This document shows positions 7,513 through 15,023 of a stretch of DNA of 15,457 bases, piece by piece. The notes beneath the pieces were generated by a model. The model was not told where the DNA came from, ran no database searches, and saw only the letters and a program-made list of their open reading frames with translations. Within the stretch, counting starts at the first letter, position 1. Every line of letters starts with the position of its first letter. This stretch comes from an uncultured Eubacteriales bacterium (GTDB lineage Bacteria; Bacillota; Clostridia; UMGS1810). The stretch is taken from assembly GCA_900555295.1 (NCBI GenBank), contig USKN01000019.1:1-15457 (forward strand), given 5' to 3'. Position numbers and translations under genes: made by a program.

Positions 7513-7518
7513 TATAAT
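7490..7518 (+). promoter_or_regulatory. promoter of the AraC-family regulator gene
   Basis: TTGTTT (7490-7495) and a perfect TATAAT (7513-7518) are separated by 17 bases. Transcription should start near 7525, only about 20 bases before the GTG start, so the leader is very short. Confidence 0.75.
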
Positions 7519-7543
7519 TTGCGTATAGCAGAGGTGATTTAGA

Positions 7544-8296
7544 GTGTTTTTCGATAATAATATATCTGTAAATGTAATAGATGTTTTAAATTTTAAAAAT
7601 GATAAAAAAGCACGTTTTCATACGGGAGCACGCCCCTTTTGCGCATTGAGTTACCGAAAACGCGGAAATACCGTTTTTATGTTTAACGGTAAAACAAAAG
7701 AAGCCTTAAATAACAGTATATCCTATGTTCCGTCCGACTTAACATACGACAGAATTTCTCAAAACGAAGATTTTATTGTAATACACTTTTTATCTTACGG
7801 AAAAGTTTTAAAAAATATAAATGTTTTTAATCCCAAGGATTATATAAACTATGAAATATTATTTAATGAAATACTTGGTGTATGGAATCAAAAAAATACA
7901 GGGTTTCAATTTAAATGCAATTCATTGTTAAACGAAATTTTATATATGATACAAAAAAACACGGCGGCAAAACAAAATGATATTGCGCAAAAGGGCGCGC
8001 ATATAATAGAAAAAAAGCTCGGCGACAGCAATTTTTCACTGTGCGAGCTTTCAAAAAAACTCAAAATAAGCGACGCTTATCTAAGAATAAAATTTAAACA
8101 AAAATACGGTATGTCACCAAAAGAATATCAAACCAATCTAAAGCTTGAACAGGCAAAAATGCTTATTCAAACAGGTTATTTTTCTGTTAAAGATGTGGCA
8201 CACCGCCTGGGATTTACCAACGAAAAATATTTTTCGCAAATGTTTAAAAAACACTTTAAAGTATCTCCCAAAAACTTTAAATCTAATTCTTTTTAA
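7544..8296 (+). CDS. AraC-family transcriptional regulator
   Basis: This 250-residue regulator combines an N-terminal cupin-like ligand-binding half with a C-terminal double helix-turn-helix. The cupin part covers roughly residues 20-100 and includes FHTGARPF and SISYVPSDLTYDR. The two DNA-binding helices fall near 165-186 (SLCELSKKLKISDAYLRIKF) and 213-236 (VKDVAHRLGFTNEKYFSQMF), followed by the signature KVSPKNF. Translation starts at GTG 7544 with GAGGTG seven bases upstream. It is the only plus-strand gene seen and is divergent from the GH13 gene, so it most likely activates that gene in response to the GH13 substrate or product. Its 3' end overlaps the 3' end of the methionine permease gene by 14 bases, leaving no room for a terminator between them. 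Confidence 0.9.
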   Translation: MFFDNNISVNVIDVLNFKNDKKARFHTGARPFCALSYRKRGNTVFMFNGKTKEALNNSISYVPSDLTYDRISQNEDFIVIHFLSYGKVLKNINVFNPKDYINYEILFNEILGVWNQKNTGFQFKCNSLLNEILYMIQKNTAAKQNDIAQKGAHIIEKKLGDSNFSLCELSKKLKISDAYLRIKFKQKYGMSPKEYQTNLKLEQAKMLIQTGYFSVKDVAHRLGFTNEKYFSQMFKKHFKVSPKNFKSNSF

Positions 8297-8990
8297 GACG
8301 TTTGTCCGATTTAATTGCAACTTTTGTTCCGATTGACTGAAAAATTTGTACAAGCAAAATAAGAAAAATAACCGCAATAATCATTACAAGATATTTGTAC
8401 CTGTAATAACCGTAGTTAATTGCAATTTTTCCCAAACCGCCTCCGCCTATAATACCGCTCATTGCCGAATAACCGAGTACGGTTGTAATGGCAATGGTAA
8501 AGTTTGAAACAAGCGACGGAATACTTTCGGGTATCATTACCTTTGTAATAATTTGAAAAGGTGTGGCACCCATACTTTGTGCCGCCTCTATTATATTGGG
8601 GTTTACTTCACGCAGGCTGCTCTCGGCAAGACGCGCCACAAACGGCGCCGCCGCAATAACAAGCGGCACAATGGATGCCGCCGTGCCTACAACCGTGCCC
8701 ATTATAAGACGTGTAAGTGGAAATACAAGTATCATAAGTATTAAAAACGGAACAGAGCGCAAAAGATTAATTATAACGTTTAAAACGCTCATTACGGGCT
8801 TTGGCAAAGGCATTACACCGTCTTTTTCGCCGGTTACCATAAGCACACCGAGAGGAAGACCTATAATAACCGAAAAAAGTGTTGCAACAACCGTAACATA
8901 AAATGTTTCCCATATTGCAAGCACAAGCTCGCTTTTAAGTATTTCTACCGCTTCCGAAACCGTTTCGTTAGCCAACAGCTGTTCAATCAT
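8283..8990 (-). CDS. metI: methionine ABC transporter permease MetI
   Basis: This is the inner-membrane permease of a methionine-type importer, 235 residues, matching the family length. Hydrophobic segments are visible at about 24-52, 66-92, 96-118, 155-180 and 200-225. The EAA loop that contacts the ATPase is present (EAAQSMGATPFQIITKVMIPES, about 135-156), as is the conserved SAMSGIIGGGGLG stretch that follows. The ATG overlaps the end of metN by eight bases, so the two are coupled. It is the last gene of the metQ-metN-metI unit and runs tail to tail into the araC-type gene. Substrate could be L- or D-methionine or a related compound; family membership is clear. Confidence 0.93.
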   Translation of the reverse strand: MIEQLLANETVSEAVEILKSELVLAIWETFYVTVVATLFSVIIGLPLGVLMVTGEKDGVMPLPKPVMSVLNVIINLLRSVPFLILMILVFPLTRLIMGTVVGTAASIVPLVIAAAPFVARLAESSLREVNPNIIEAAQSMGATPFQIITKVMIPESIPSLVSNFTIAITTVLGYSAMSGIIGGGGLGKIAINYGYYRYKYLVMIIAVIFLILLVQIFQSIGTKVAIKSDKRLKKN

Positions 8991-9993
8991 TATCAGTCAC
9001 CCTCTTTACCGTAATATTTGGAGTATTTTCAAGATACTCTACCGCACGTTTAAATTCATCATCTCCGCCTTTGATATCCAAAAGCATATTGCCGTACACT
9101 TTATCGCCTATACACTTTGTTTGCGCGCCCAAAATATTTGCCGCTATTCCCTTATCCATTGCCATTTTTGCAATAAGAGGCGTATCGGCTACCATTGCAC
9201 CGTTATATACAAGACGTACTGTACGGTTTGATGCAAAATCAGGTATTTCCGAAAGTTCATTATCCGAAAACACAAGCCTTTTCGCCGCGTCGGATTTTGG
9301 ATTTGTAAACACATCGCTTACATCGCCGTTTTCTACCACAACACCGCCGTCAAGAATTGCAACCTTATTGCATATTCTTTCTACAACACTCATTTGATGT
9401 GTAATAACTATAACGGTTATGCCGAGTTTTTTGTTTATTTGCCGTATAAGCTCAAGTATCGACTGTGTTGTTTTGGGGTCAAGCGCACTTGTAGCCTCGT
9501 CGCACAAGAGAATTTCGGGGTCTGTGGCAAGCGCACGTGCTATTGCAATACGCTGCATTTGTCCGCCGCTTAACTGCGCCGGGTATGCATTGCCTTTATC
9601 GGGCAATCCCACAGTGTTTAAAAGCTCAATTGCTCTTTTGCGTGCCGTATCTTTTTTTACACCGGCAAGTTCAAGAGGAAAACATATGTTATCCAAACAG
9701 GTTCTTTGCATAAGCAAGTTAAAACTCTGAAATATCATAGTTATTTTACGGCGGCGTTTACGAAGCTGCGTCATATTTAATCCGCCTATATCTTCTCCGT
9801 TTATTAAAACCTCTCCCGCCGTGGGGCGTTCAAGCATATTTATACAACGAACAAGCGTGCTTTTGCCTGCTCCGCTCATTCCTATTATTCCGTAAATATC
9901 GCCGTCGTTAATTGTAAGATTTACGTCTTTTAAAGCTTCAACCGTCCCGTCGGACGTGTTAAACGACTTTGAAATGTTTTTAAGCTGTATCAC
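8983..9993 (-). CDS. metN: methionine ABC transporter ATP-binding protein MetN
   Basis: This is the ATPase of the methionine importer, 336 residues from the chosen start. It has Walker A GMSGAGKST (38-46), signature LSGGQMQR (141-148), Walker B ILLCDE (161-166) and H-loop H199. A C-terminal NIL regulatory domain (about 260-336), which in E. coli MetN binds methionine and shuts down transport, is also present. I place the start at GTG 9993 because GGAGG lies eight bases upstream and the protein then begins with the canonical VIQLKNISKSF. An in-frame ATG at 10029 would add twelve residues without a ribosome site. It is separated from metQ by about 109 bases containing a stem-loop, and it overlaps metI. 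Confidence 0.94.
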   Translation of the reverse strand: MIQLKNISKSFNTSDGTVEALKDVNLTINDGDIYGIIGMSGAGKSTLVRCINMLERPTAGEVLINGEDIGGLNMTQLRKRRRKITMIFQSFNLLMQRTCLDNICFPLELAGVKKDTARKRAIELLNTVGLPDKGNAYPAQLSGGQMQRIAIARALATDPEILLCDEATSALDPKTTQSILELIRQINKKLGITVIVITHQMSVVERICNKVAILDGGVVVENGDVSDVFTNPKSDAAKRLVFSDNELSEIPDFASNRTVRLVYNGAMVADTPLIAKMAMDKGIAANILGAQTKCIGDKVYGNMLLDIKGGDDEFKRAVEYLENTPNITVKRVTDND

Positions 9994-10064
9994 TTTTTTA
10001 CCTCCGTATATACAAAACCCAAAAAACACGCGTCAATTACCGTATGTATGTTTTTTAAGTCTCC

Positions 10065-10095
10065 GAAAGGCGGTGTGTTTTTCACACCGCCTTTC
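10065..10095 (-). other. intercistronic stem-loop between metQ and metN
   Basis: A perfect 13-bp stem (GAAAGGCGGTGTG with CACACCGCCTTTC) closes a five-base loop, eight bases after the metQ stop. On the coding strand it is followed by GGAGACTT, not by a U-run, so it does not look like a full terminator. It more likely protects the 3' end of metQ mRNA, or partly terminates, so that binding protein exceeds transporter. Confidence 0.75.
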
Positions 10096-10102
10096 AAAAA
10101 TA

Positions 10103-10978
10103 TTATTTATTTTTAATTGCGTCTGTTGATGTTTGTTTTCCGCCGTAAAGCGCTATAGGTTCAACGTGAATTGCGCCGATTGAAACAAGATGAGTTCCGT
10201 TTTGCTTGTTAAAATCGTTAAGATACGGAAGATGCTGGAAGTAGTTTGCATCAATTTCTCCGCTGTCTACAACGTTATTTGGCTGTACATAATCGGTAAA
10301 CTCTTTTACATCAAGTGTAATATCTTTTTCGGCAAGAATGTCTTTTGCAATTTTTAATATTTCGGCGTGGGGTGTGGGCGATGCCGCAACGGTAATTGTT
10401 TTGCCTGCCAATGCCGCATAATCCACACTGTCGTCAAAGCCGTTTCCGGGGTTGTCAACCGTGCTTACAACCGCGCCGTCATATTCTTTTGTAATAAAAG
10501 CTTTTACCTTTTCACTTTCAAGAGCCGCTTTGAGCGCTTTAATAAAATCGCTGTTTTCGTTGCCCTCTTTAACAGCAACTATGTTACCGTAATCAGATGA
10601 TGAGTCTTCCATTAAAAGCGAGTCTTTAACGGGGTTTAAGTCTGCCTGAATTGCGAAGTTTGAATTAATAACCGCATAATCCACGTCTTTTAACGCATTC
10701 GGAAGCTGTGCCGCTTCAATTTCTTTAAATGTAATGTTGTACGGATTGTCTTTAATATCTTTAATTGTAGCAGTAATTCCCGCACCGTCTTTTAAAGTAA
10801 TATATCCGTTCTTTTCAAGCAGTAAAAGCGCACGCGCCTCATTTGTAGTGTCATTGGGAACCGCAATTGTTATGCCCTTTGAGCCGCCGCAAGCGGTAAA
10901 GAGTGTAAGTGCAATAACCGCAGCCAATGTAACCGACAATAGTGTTTTTAATTTTTTAATATTTTTTACATTATTCAT
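10103..10978 (-). CDS. metQ: methionine-binding lipoprotein MetQ
   Basis: This is the extracellular substrate-binding lipoprotein of the methionine importer, 291 residues. A basic, hydrophobic signal peptide (KNIKKLKTLLSVTLAAVIAL) ends in LFTAC, with the lipidated cysteine at C30; the -3 residue is Phe, which is slightly off the standard lipobox. The mature part has the NLPA/MetQ fold, starting with ITIAVPNDTTNEARALLLL and including ANYFQHLPYL (about 249-258), which helps bind the ligand. It has its own promoter and GGGAGG site and is the first gene of the transporter, unlike E. coli metNIQ. The leader is short (about 30 nt), too short for a SAM riboswitch or T-box, so control must come from a protein such as the adjacent LysR-type regulator. 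Confidence 0.92.
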   Translation of the reverse strand: MNNVKNIKKLKTLLSVTLAAVIALTLFTACGGSKGITIAVPNDTTNEARALLLLEKNGYITLKDGAGITATIKDIKDNPYNITFKEIEAAQLPNALKDVDYAVINSNFAIQADLNPVKDSLLMEDSSSDYGNIVAVKEGNENSDFIKALKAALESEKVKAFITKEYDGAVVSTVDNPGNGFDDSVDYAALAGKTITVAASPTPHAEILKIAKDILAEKDITLDVKEFTDYVQPNNVVDSGEIDANYFQHLPYLNDFNKQNGTHLVSIGAIHVEPIALYGGKQTSTDAIKNK

Positions 10979-11013
10979 TTTCTTGTCCTCCCAAACTTTC
11001 TTTTGATACTGAA

Positions 11014-11043
11014 ATTATAGCACACGTATATAGTTTTGTCCAA
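11014..11043 (-). promoter_or_regulatory. promoter of metQNI
   Basis: On the minus strand TATAAT (11014-11019) is preceded by TGGACA (11037-11042) at 17 bases, or TTGGAC at 18. Within the spacer, plus-strand bases from 11029 read TATAGTTTT, equal to one half of the MetR/MtaR box (TATAGTTTNAAACTATA) described in streptococci; the other half is poor. Control by the neighbouring LysR-type protein is possible. Confidence 0.65.
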
Positions 11044-11072
11044 TACATAATAATTATATAAAGTTATAAATT

Positions 11073-11990
11073 TTATTTATTAAAATACTTTTTAAGTTCT
11101 TTAATATATATATCGCCTATTATGCTTACGGGAACATTTTTTTTGCATATATACCCTATTTGCATAGTTTGATTTGGATTGTCCTCATCCGACTTATACG
11201 GCACAGCCAAAAAATCACTGCCGTTTAATTCTTCGCATATTATGCCTGAACAAAGAGTATATCCGTTAAGCCCCACCATAAGATTAAGCATTGTTGAACG
11301 GTCGGTTGCCTTTATTATGCGCGGATACTCGTTTGTGCTCAAAATTTCCTCGGCAAAGTAGAACGAACCTTTTTCGCCCTGTTCAAAAGAAAGACAGGGA
11401 TATTTTTCGAGTTCGGCAAATGTAATCGATTTGTTTTTAGCAAGCGGGTGGTTTTTCCATATATACACATATGCTTTGCAGTCTATAAGCGGATGAAATT
11501 CCAAATCATTGTCACGCAGCATTTTGTTTATAATTTTACTGTTAAAATCGTTAATGTACAAAATACCTATTTCGCTTTTTAAAGTGCTTACATCGCCTAT
11601 AACGTCAGCTGTTTTTTCTTCACGCATTGCAAACTCATATTTTTTCATATCAAACCGTTTTACGGTTTCAACAAACGCTTTTACCGCAAACGAATAGTGC
11701 TGTGACGAAACGCCGAATTTACGCTTAACGTTTGAAAAATCGGAGTATTTTTCGCGTATCAGCTCATATTGCTGATACATTTGGCGCGCATAAATTAAAA
11801 ATTCTTCGCCCTCAACAGTTAAATATGTACCCCTGCCCGTACGTTTAAAAATAGTTATTCCAAGCTCGCTTTCAAGCTCTTTAACAGCACTTGTAAGCGT
11901 AGGCTGTGATATATAAAGCGACTCCGCCGCCTTATTCATTGAGCCGCAGTCGGATATGGTTATTACGTAAAAAATTTGCTGTAAAGTCAT
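11073..11990 (-). CDS. LysR-type transcriptional regulator, probably of methionine/sulfur uptake
   Basis: This 305-residue LysR-family protein has a winged helix-turn-helix at residues 1-60 (MTLQQIFYVITISDCGSMNK, then AAESLYISQPTLTSAVKELE) and a periplasmic-binding-like effector domain of about 90-300 residues. The effector domain has the pattern KSEIGILYINDF and CLSFEQGEKGSFYFAEEILS, seen in Firmicutes regulators encoded beside methionine ABC transporters. I start it at ATG 11990 because GGGGGA lies ten bases upstream. The in-frame ATG at 12008 has no ribosome site and adds six residues. It is 94 bases upstream of metQ on the same strand but metQ has its own promoter. Regulation of metQNI by this protein is inferred from position and family only. 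Confidence 0.85.
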   Translation of the reverse strand: MTLQQIFYVITISDCGSMNKAAESLYISQPTLTSAVKELESELGITIFKRTGRGTYLTVEGEEFLIYARQMYQQYELIREKYSDFSNVKRKFGVSSQHYSFAVKAFVETVKRFDMKKYEFAMREEKTADVIGDVSTLKSEIGILYINDFNSKIINKMLRDNDLEFHPLIDCKAYVYIWKNHPLAKNKSITFAELEKYPCLSFEQGEKGSFYFAEEILSTNEYPRIIKATDRSTMLNLMVGLNGYTLCSGIICEELNGSDFLAVPYKSDEDNPNQTMQIGYICKKNVPVSIIGDIYIKELKKYFNK

Positions 11991-12026
11991 ATAAAAATTA
12001 TCCCCCATAACAAAATTCTTTACATT

Positions 12027-12055
12027 ATTATACTTTACAATTAAAAAAATTGCAA
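12027..12055 (-). promoter_or_regulatory. promoter of the LysR-type gene with overlapping inverted repeat
   Basis: TTGCAA (12050-12055) and TATAAT (12027-12032) are spaced by 17 bases on the minus strand. TTACAATT-AAAAA-AATTGCAA (12035-12055) is an inverted repeat with one mismatch that covers the -35 box and most of the spacer. This is where a LysR-type protein repressing itself would be expected to bind. Confidence 0.6.
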
Positions 12056-12085
12056 GTTATTTTATTTTACACTTTTTGTACTTTC

Positions 12086-14278
12086 TCATACTTTTTCAAG
12101 CACAATAATTTCAGCCGAAAAATCGCGCAGCTCTTTGCGTTTTAAACCTATATTCATTAAAATATCGCCGCTGTATATTTTGCCCGTCAGCACGTCTTTA
12201 TATTTAGCGTTTGCGTCAAGAGCTTTAAGTCTTATAACCTGTTTTGCGCCGTTTGGAACAGCCATTTTGGTAAATATTTCGCATATTACCGTATCTTTAT
12301 TTTCCGATACAAACTCCCATACCGTTAAGTTGCCGTCAAACGGAGATTTTATGCGATACATATCGCCGCTGTGAAATACATTCCTGTATTTTTTGTAAAA
12401 TTCAACCTGATCCGCCACAATTTCAAGTTCTTCATCGGTAAGAGTTGCAAGGTCAAGTTCATAACCAAACTGTCCCGCCATTGCAACATAACCCCTTGTT
12501 TTTATATCGCATACTCTGCCAACCTGATGATTGGGCACTGCCGATACGTGCGCGCCCATTGTAACGGTTGGGTATGCAAAACTTGTTGCGTGCTGAATAT
12601 ACTGTCTTTCAATTGCGTCCGAATCGTCGCTTGTCCAAAACTGCGGAAAATAGTAAAACATTCCCATATCAAAACGTCCGCCGCCCGACGCACATCCCTC
12701 AAACAGTATATCGGGATATTTTGTCATAAGCTTTTCCAAAACTTCATACAGTCCCAGCATATATCTGTGTGCAATCTCGCCCGAGCGGTCACTGTCGATA
12801 AGCGATGAGCCTATCTCGGTTATATTTCTGTTCATATCCCATTTTACATAACCTATATTTGCCCCATCAAATATCTTTGAAAGCGCACTTATAATATATT
12901 CTCTCACATCGGCTCTTGAAAGGTCGAGCACAAGCTGATGCCTTGAAAGGCTGTTTTGTCTGCCCTCCGTATGAATACACCAATCGGGGTGAGCGCGGTA
13001 AAGTTCACTGTCGGGTGATATCATTTCGGGTTCAAACCACAAACCGAATTTAAGGCCGAGTTCGTTTACTTTTTTTGCAAGACCGTCTATACCGTTGGGG
13101 AGTTTTTCTTTAAATACCGTCCAATCACCCAATGATGAAAAATCATCATTTCTTTTGCCGAACCAACCATCATCGAGCACCATAAGGTCAATGCCGTATT
13201 TTGCCGCACCTTTTGCAATGTTTACAATTTTTTCCTCGTTAAAATTAAAATATGTTGCCTCCCAATTGTTAAGCAATACGGGGCGTTCGGCATTTTTATA
13301 TTTGCCGCGCAAAAGATTATTGCGTATTAATTTGTGCAATGTACGGCTCATTTTGCCAAATCCCTCGTTTGAATAGCACATAACCGCCTCGGGCGACTGA
13401 AAACTTTCGCCCGCGTCAAGCTTCCACTCAAAATCAAACGGATTTATGCCCGTAAACACACGTGTTCTGCCCATAGTGGAAACTTCTGCACCCGATACAA
13501 AGTTACCGCTGTACACAAGGTTTAAGCCGTACACTTCGCCTTTGTTTTCGTCAGCATTGCTTTTTGCAATACACATAAACGGGTTGTGAAAATGTCCGCT
13601 TGCTCCAAAACGGCTTTCCACCGTTTGAACACCTGCCCGAAGTGGCGTTCTTGTTATATGTCTTTCCCTTGCCCACGCGCCGTCAAAAGTAATATAATCG
13701 TATCCGTTGTCCGCCAAATGAAAACCGCCGCTTAAAACGCGCTCTATATACATAGGCTCATTGCCGTCGTTTTTAAGCAGTACACTGCGTGTAATTACGT
13801 CAAGCTTATTAAATGCGGTATATATAAGCGTTGCGCAAAGACCCGTAACATCATCTTTTAAATACAGTTCCAATGTATCCGCTTCATCATCGGCACACAC
13901 ATATGTTGACGGGAGTCCGTTAAAATTTGGCTTGCCCGCATATATTTTGTGTCCGCTGTACAAAAGCTTTGTAATGCGCGAACCGTTTTTGTATTTTATA
14001 TGTAAAAGCGGATAGCCGTAATCGTCGCTGCCGTAGCACGGCAGTTCACAGTTTAGCATATTTTGCGTTATTGTTTCACCAAATGTGCAGTCACGAGAAC
14101 CGTAAGTATCTTCATCGGGAGCAAACCCCAAAAAGTTTTCTATTGTATCAACACTTTCAATTTTGTTTCCGTAATGCAAATTTATGGGAAGCTTTTCACC
14201 GTATATTCCCAACACATACGATGTTGACGGTGTTTTTAAATTAAATATTTTATTTGCTTCATCAAATATAACAGGCAT
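12086..14278 (-). CDS. GH36 alpha-galactosidase
   Basis: This cytoplasmic alpha-galactosidase releases terminal alpha-1,6-galactose from melibiose, raffinose and related oligosaccharides. Its 730 residues match the tetrameric Firmicutes subgroup (AgaB, MelA). A beta-supersandwich N-domain (about 1-320) precedes the barrel, which opens with LLNNWEATYF (335-344). MVLDDGWFG (366-374) and WFEPEMISPDSELY (414-427) line the active site. The nucleophile is D481 in VKWDMNR and the acid/base D551 in TSDDSD, 70 residues apart as in characterised GH36 enzymes. The C-x-S-G-G-G-R substrate motif begins at C529. No signal peptide is present, so substrates must be imported by a transporter not in view. It has its own promoter, and no clear terminator separates it from the LysR-type gene downstream. 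Confidence 0.95.
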   Translation of the reverse strand: MPVIFDEANKIFNLKTPSTSYVLGIYGEKLPINLHYGNKIESVDTIENFLGFAPDEDTYGSRDCTFGETITQNMLNCELPCYGSDDYGYPLLHIKYKNGSRITKLLYSGHKIYAGKPNFNGLPSTYVCADDEADTLELYLKDDVTGLCATLIYTAFNKLDVITRSVLLKNDGNEPMYIERVLSGGFHLADNGYDYITFDGAWARERHITRTPLRAGVQTVESRFGASGHFHNPFMCIAKSNADENKGEVYGLNLVYSGNFVSGAEVSTMGRTRVFTGINPFDFEWKLDAGESFQSPEAVMCYSNEGFGKMSRTLHKLIRNNLLRGKYKNAERPVLLNNWEATYFNFNEEKIVNIAKGAAKYGIDLMVLDDGWFGKRNDDFSSLGDWTVFKEKLPNGIDGLAKKVNELGLKFGLWFEPEMISPDSELYRAHPDWCIHTEGRQNSLSRHQLVLDLSRADVREYIISALSKIFDGANIGYVKWDMNRNITEIGSSLIDSDRSGEIAHRYMLGLYEVLEKLMTKYPDILFEGCASGGGRFDMGMFYYFPQFWTSDDSDAIERQYIQHATSFAYPTVTMGAHVSAVPNHQVGRVCDIKTRGYVAMAGQFGYELDLATLTDEELEIVADQVEFYKKYRNVFHSGDMYRIKSPFDGNLTVWEFVSENKDTVICEIFTKMAVPNGAKQVIRLKALDANAKYKDVLTGKIYSGDILMNIGLKRKELRDFSAEIIVLEKV

Positions 14279-14321
14279 ATTTTTTCCTCGCTTTTCTTAA
14301 TTTAATATATTAATTAAGTGT

Positions 14322-14350
14322 ATAATAACACATTTTCACAGGCAAGTCAA
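14322..14350 (-). promoter_or_regulatory. promoter of the GH36 gene
   Basis: TTGACT (14345-14350) and TATTAT (14322-14327) are separated by 17 bases on the minus strand. Just upstream of the -35, the minus strand reads GTTTTTTGTG, which resembles the core of the repeats found before the GH13 gene at 7468-7481. Confidence 0.75.
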
Positions 14351-14376
14351 CACAAAAAACAACTTTTTTTGGGCAT

Positions 14377-14400
14377 AAAAAAACGACGTTTAAACGCCGT
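14377..14400 (-). terminator. intrinsic terminator of the DUF4364 gene
   Basis: Four bases after the DUF4364 stop codon, ACGGCG-TTTAAA-CGTCGT forms a short hairpin with one G-T pair. It is followed on the minus strand by seven U residues. It separates this gene from the GH36 promoter. Confidence 0.85.
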
Positions 14401-14404
14401 ATTA

Positions 14405-14941
14405 TCATTGTATTTTTTCGTTTAAAAAGTTGGCAATTTCGCTGTACATTTGCGCCGCATTTTCGTTAAAATATGCCGCCGCTTTTTTTGCGCGTTCTTT
14501 ACTGCCTACATAAAAATCAAGTTTTAAAAGCGGTACCGAACTTTCTTTAACGGTAAATTTAAGTGCAAACTCATTTGAGCTTACAGGGTAAAAATCCGCC
14601 GATATCTCGTTGCCCGCATTTTGTTTTTTATTTACAAGGCGTACCTTTTGGGTAAGTGCCTCTCTTATTGTAAACGGCAGTTTGTCGGCAAAAAAGCCAA
14701 CCGTTTCACTGCCCGAATTTGTAAGGGAATAAATTATTCCGTCATTGGTTTTAAGTTCTTTTAAATCTTTTGACTCAACCAGATTATTTAAATATTTTTG
14801 CAGTTCAAAGTAATTGAGTTCTGTTGTATCTTTAACAATATAGTCCAAAAGAGTATATGTTGCATTGGTTTTTAAATTATTAACGATATAAAGCAGCATA
14901 ATCTTTATTTCAAAATCATCGGGTCTGTATTTTATTTCCAT
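14405..14941 (-). CDS. DUF4364 family protein (winged-helix-like)
   Basis: This 178-residue protein resembles the DUF4364 family, common in Clostridia and of unknown function. The first 90 residues look like a winged helix: EIKIMLLYIVNNL, then YTLLDYIVKDTTELNYFELQ, then a GIIYSLTNSGSETV wing. The second half is a beta-rich domain with the FALKFTVKESSVPLLKLDFYVGS segment, ending in a helix. The start is set at ATG 14941 because GGAGG lies seven bases upstream; an in-frame ATG at 14962 has no ribosome site. It follows the HPr-like gene on the same strand with a stem-loop between them, and I see no promoter of its own, so it is probably expressed by read-through. A role as a DNA-binding regulator is inferred, not shown. 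Confidence 0.8.
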   Translation of the reverse strand: MEIKYRPDDFEIKIMLLYIVNNLKTNATYTLLDYIVKDTTELNYFELQKYLNNLVESKDLKELKTNDGIIYSLTNSGSETVGFFADKLPFTIREALTQKVRLVNKKQNAGNEISADFYPVSSNEFALKFTVKESSVPLLKLDFYVGSKERAKKAAAYFNENAAQMYSEIANFLNEKIQ

Positions 14942-14972
14942 TAATATGCCTCCGCAAACCATATATTCAAAA

Positions 14973-15004
14973 GGGGATGCCGCAAACTTATTTGTGACAG
15001 CCCC
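14973..15004 (-). terminator. stem-loop terminator or attenuator after the HPr-like gene
   Basis: GGGG and CCCC arms enclose a 14-position stem with two mismatches and one wobble pair, and a TAAG loop. On the minus strand it is followed by UUUU. The short U-run suggests partial termination, with read-through into the DUF4364 gene. Confidence 0.6.
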
Positions 15005-15023
15005 GTATAATTACCTTTTTAAA

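Noticed and set aside
7439..7518. CRISPR-like or mobile-element repeat reading of the paired 14-base repeats
   Set aside because: There are only two copies, and they fit promoter-linked regulator sites; no Cas, transposase or terminal inverted repeats are present.
9994..10029. Longer MetN start at ATG 10029
   Set aside because: The twelve added residues are unlike MetN N-termini, and the GGAGG site lies inside this extension, positioned for the GTG at 9993.
10979..11072. Possible SAM riboswitch or T-box before metQ
   Set aside because: Only about 30 nt lie between the predicted start of transcription and the ATG, and no conserved core sequence is present.
12070..12080. TACAAAAAGTG on the minus strand, matching the core of the AraC-type repeats
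   Set aside because: It is a single short AT-rich match just after the GH36 gene, without a paired repeat, and the downstream LysR gene has no link with sugar use.
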